A stretch of DNA of 64,000 nucleotides from Streptomyces cavernicola. Lineage in GTDB: Bacteria > Actinomycetota > Actinomycetes > Streptomycetales > Streptomycetaceae. The stretch lies in NCBI RefSeq assembly GCF_029968035.1, contig NZ_JASCIQ010000005.1:124001-188000 (forward strand). The letters run 5' to 3'. This document shows positions 63,896 to 64,000 of this stretch, one piece after another. The notes below the pieces were generated by a model, which worked only from the letters and a program-made list of their open reading frames with translations, ran no database searches and was not told the DNA's origin. The translations under genes and the position numbers were made by a program. Each line of letters opens with the position of its first letter. Position 1 is the first letter of the stretch.

Positions 63896-64000
63896 CGCAC
63901 TCCTCCCCCGGCCGCCGGCCTCAGGATCCGCCGTCTCCCGTCTGCTTCTGCAACCCCATCTCGCATATGCCCGAGCGTACGCCCGGACTTCACACAGCGG

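Overview
The window is chromosomal DNA from a high-GC actinomycete, almost certainly a Streptomyces. The evidence is very high third-position GC, frequent GTG and TTG starts, ATGA/GTGA gene overlaps, mycothiol biosynthesis (mshB), secreted Rpf cell-wall hydrolases, two BldK-like oligopeptide ABC operons, a 7Fe ferredoxin and a PAS/GAF/SpoIIE-type phosphatase. I recognise 52 protein genes; no tRNA, rRNA, CRISPR array, insertion sequence or prophage gene was seen.

Left block (1-25.0 kb, mostly + strand): a truncated DUF2079 membrane protein; mfd; a minus-strand set of MerR, SDR and SnoaL genes; a TetR gene divergent from a SalK-like protein; MOSC and GNAT proteins; a membrane protein/Ser-Thr kinase pair; a SurA-type lipoprotein; mazG-P450; two Rpf genes, the second (rpfA) behind a clear cyclic di-AMP riboswitch; eno; the divIC-DUF501-ppx cluster; ndh; and a cyclopropane-fatty-acid-synthase-like gene. 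Right block (25.76-64 kb): dapC, fdxA, GNAT, SirB1-like, a VanW-type cell-envelope protein, DUF6113, mshB, a small membrane protein, an S9 peptidase, two tandem five-gene oligopeptide permease operons, typA, an orphan substrate-binding protein with a lysine-rich insertion, a three-subunit succinate dehydrogenase (sdhCAB), a TPM-domain protein, the PAS/GAF/phosphatase/ATPase regulator with a stand-alone RsbW-like ATPase, a Nudix hydrolase and a SPOR-like small protein. From memory, the left block follows the order of S. coelicolor SCO3109-SCO3091 and the right block that of about SCO5135-SCO5105. These lie on opposite sides of oriC there, so a rearrangement junction may lie in the repeat-filled gap at 25.0-25.76 kb.

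The main non-coding structure is a family of modular GC-rich intergenic repeats at 0.76-1.21, 12.97-13.38, 25.0-25.76, 36.03-36.40 and 59.71-59.82 kb. They are built from four recurring modules; three of the five have one module repeated in inverted orientation at the two sides, giving a MITE-like look. Long perfect hairpins separate many transcription units (4853, 8258, 18037, 19623, 23518, 42281, 48571, 50792). Several genes begin 6-7 nt after a TAnnnT-like -10 hexamer and probably give leaderless transcripts.

How the genes fit together: cell-wall growth and resuscitation (rpfA, rpfC-like, divIC, dapC, VanW-type protein), central energy metabolism (eno, ndh, sdhCAB, fdxA), peptide import and turnover (two permease operons, orphan binding protein, S9 peptidase) and redox buffering (mshB). 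All calls are by reading; no database search was run.
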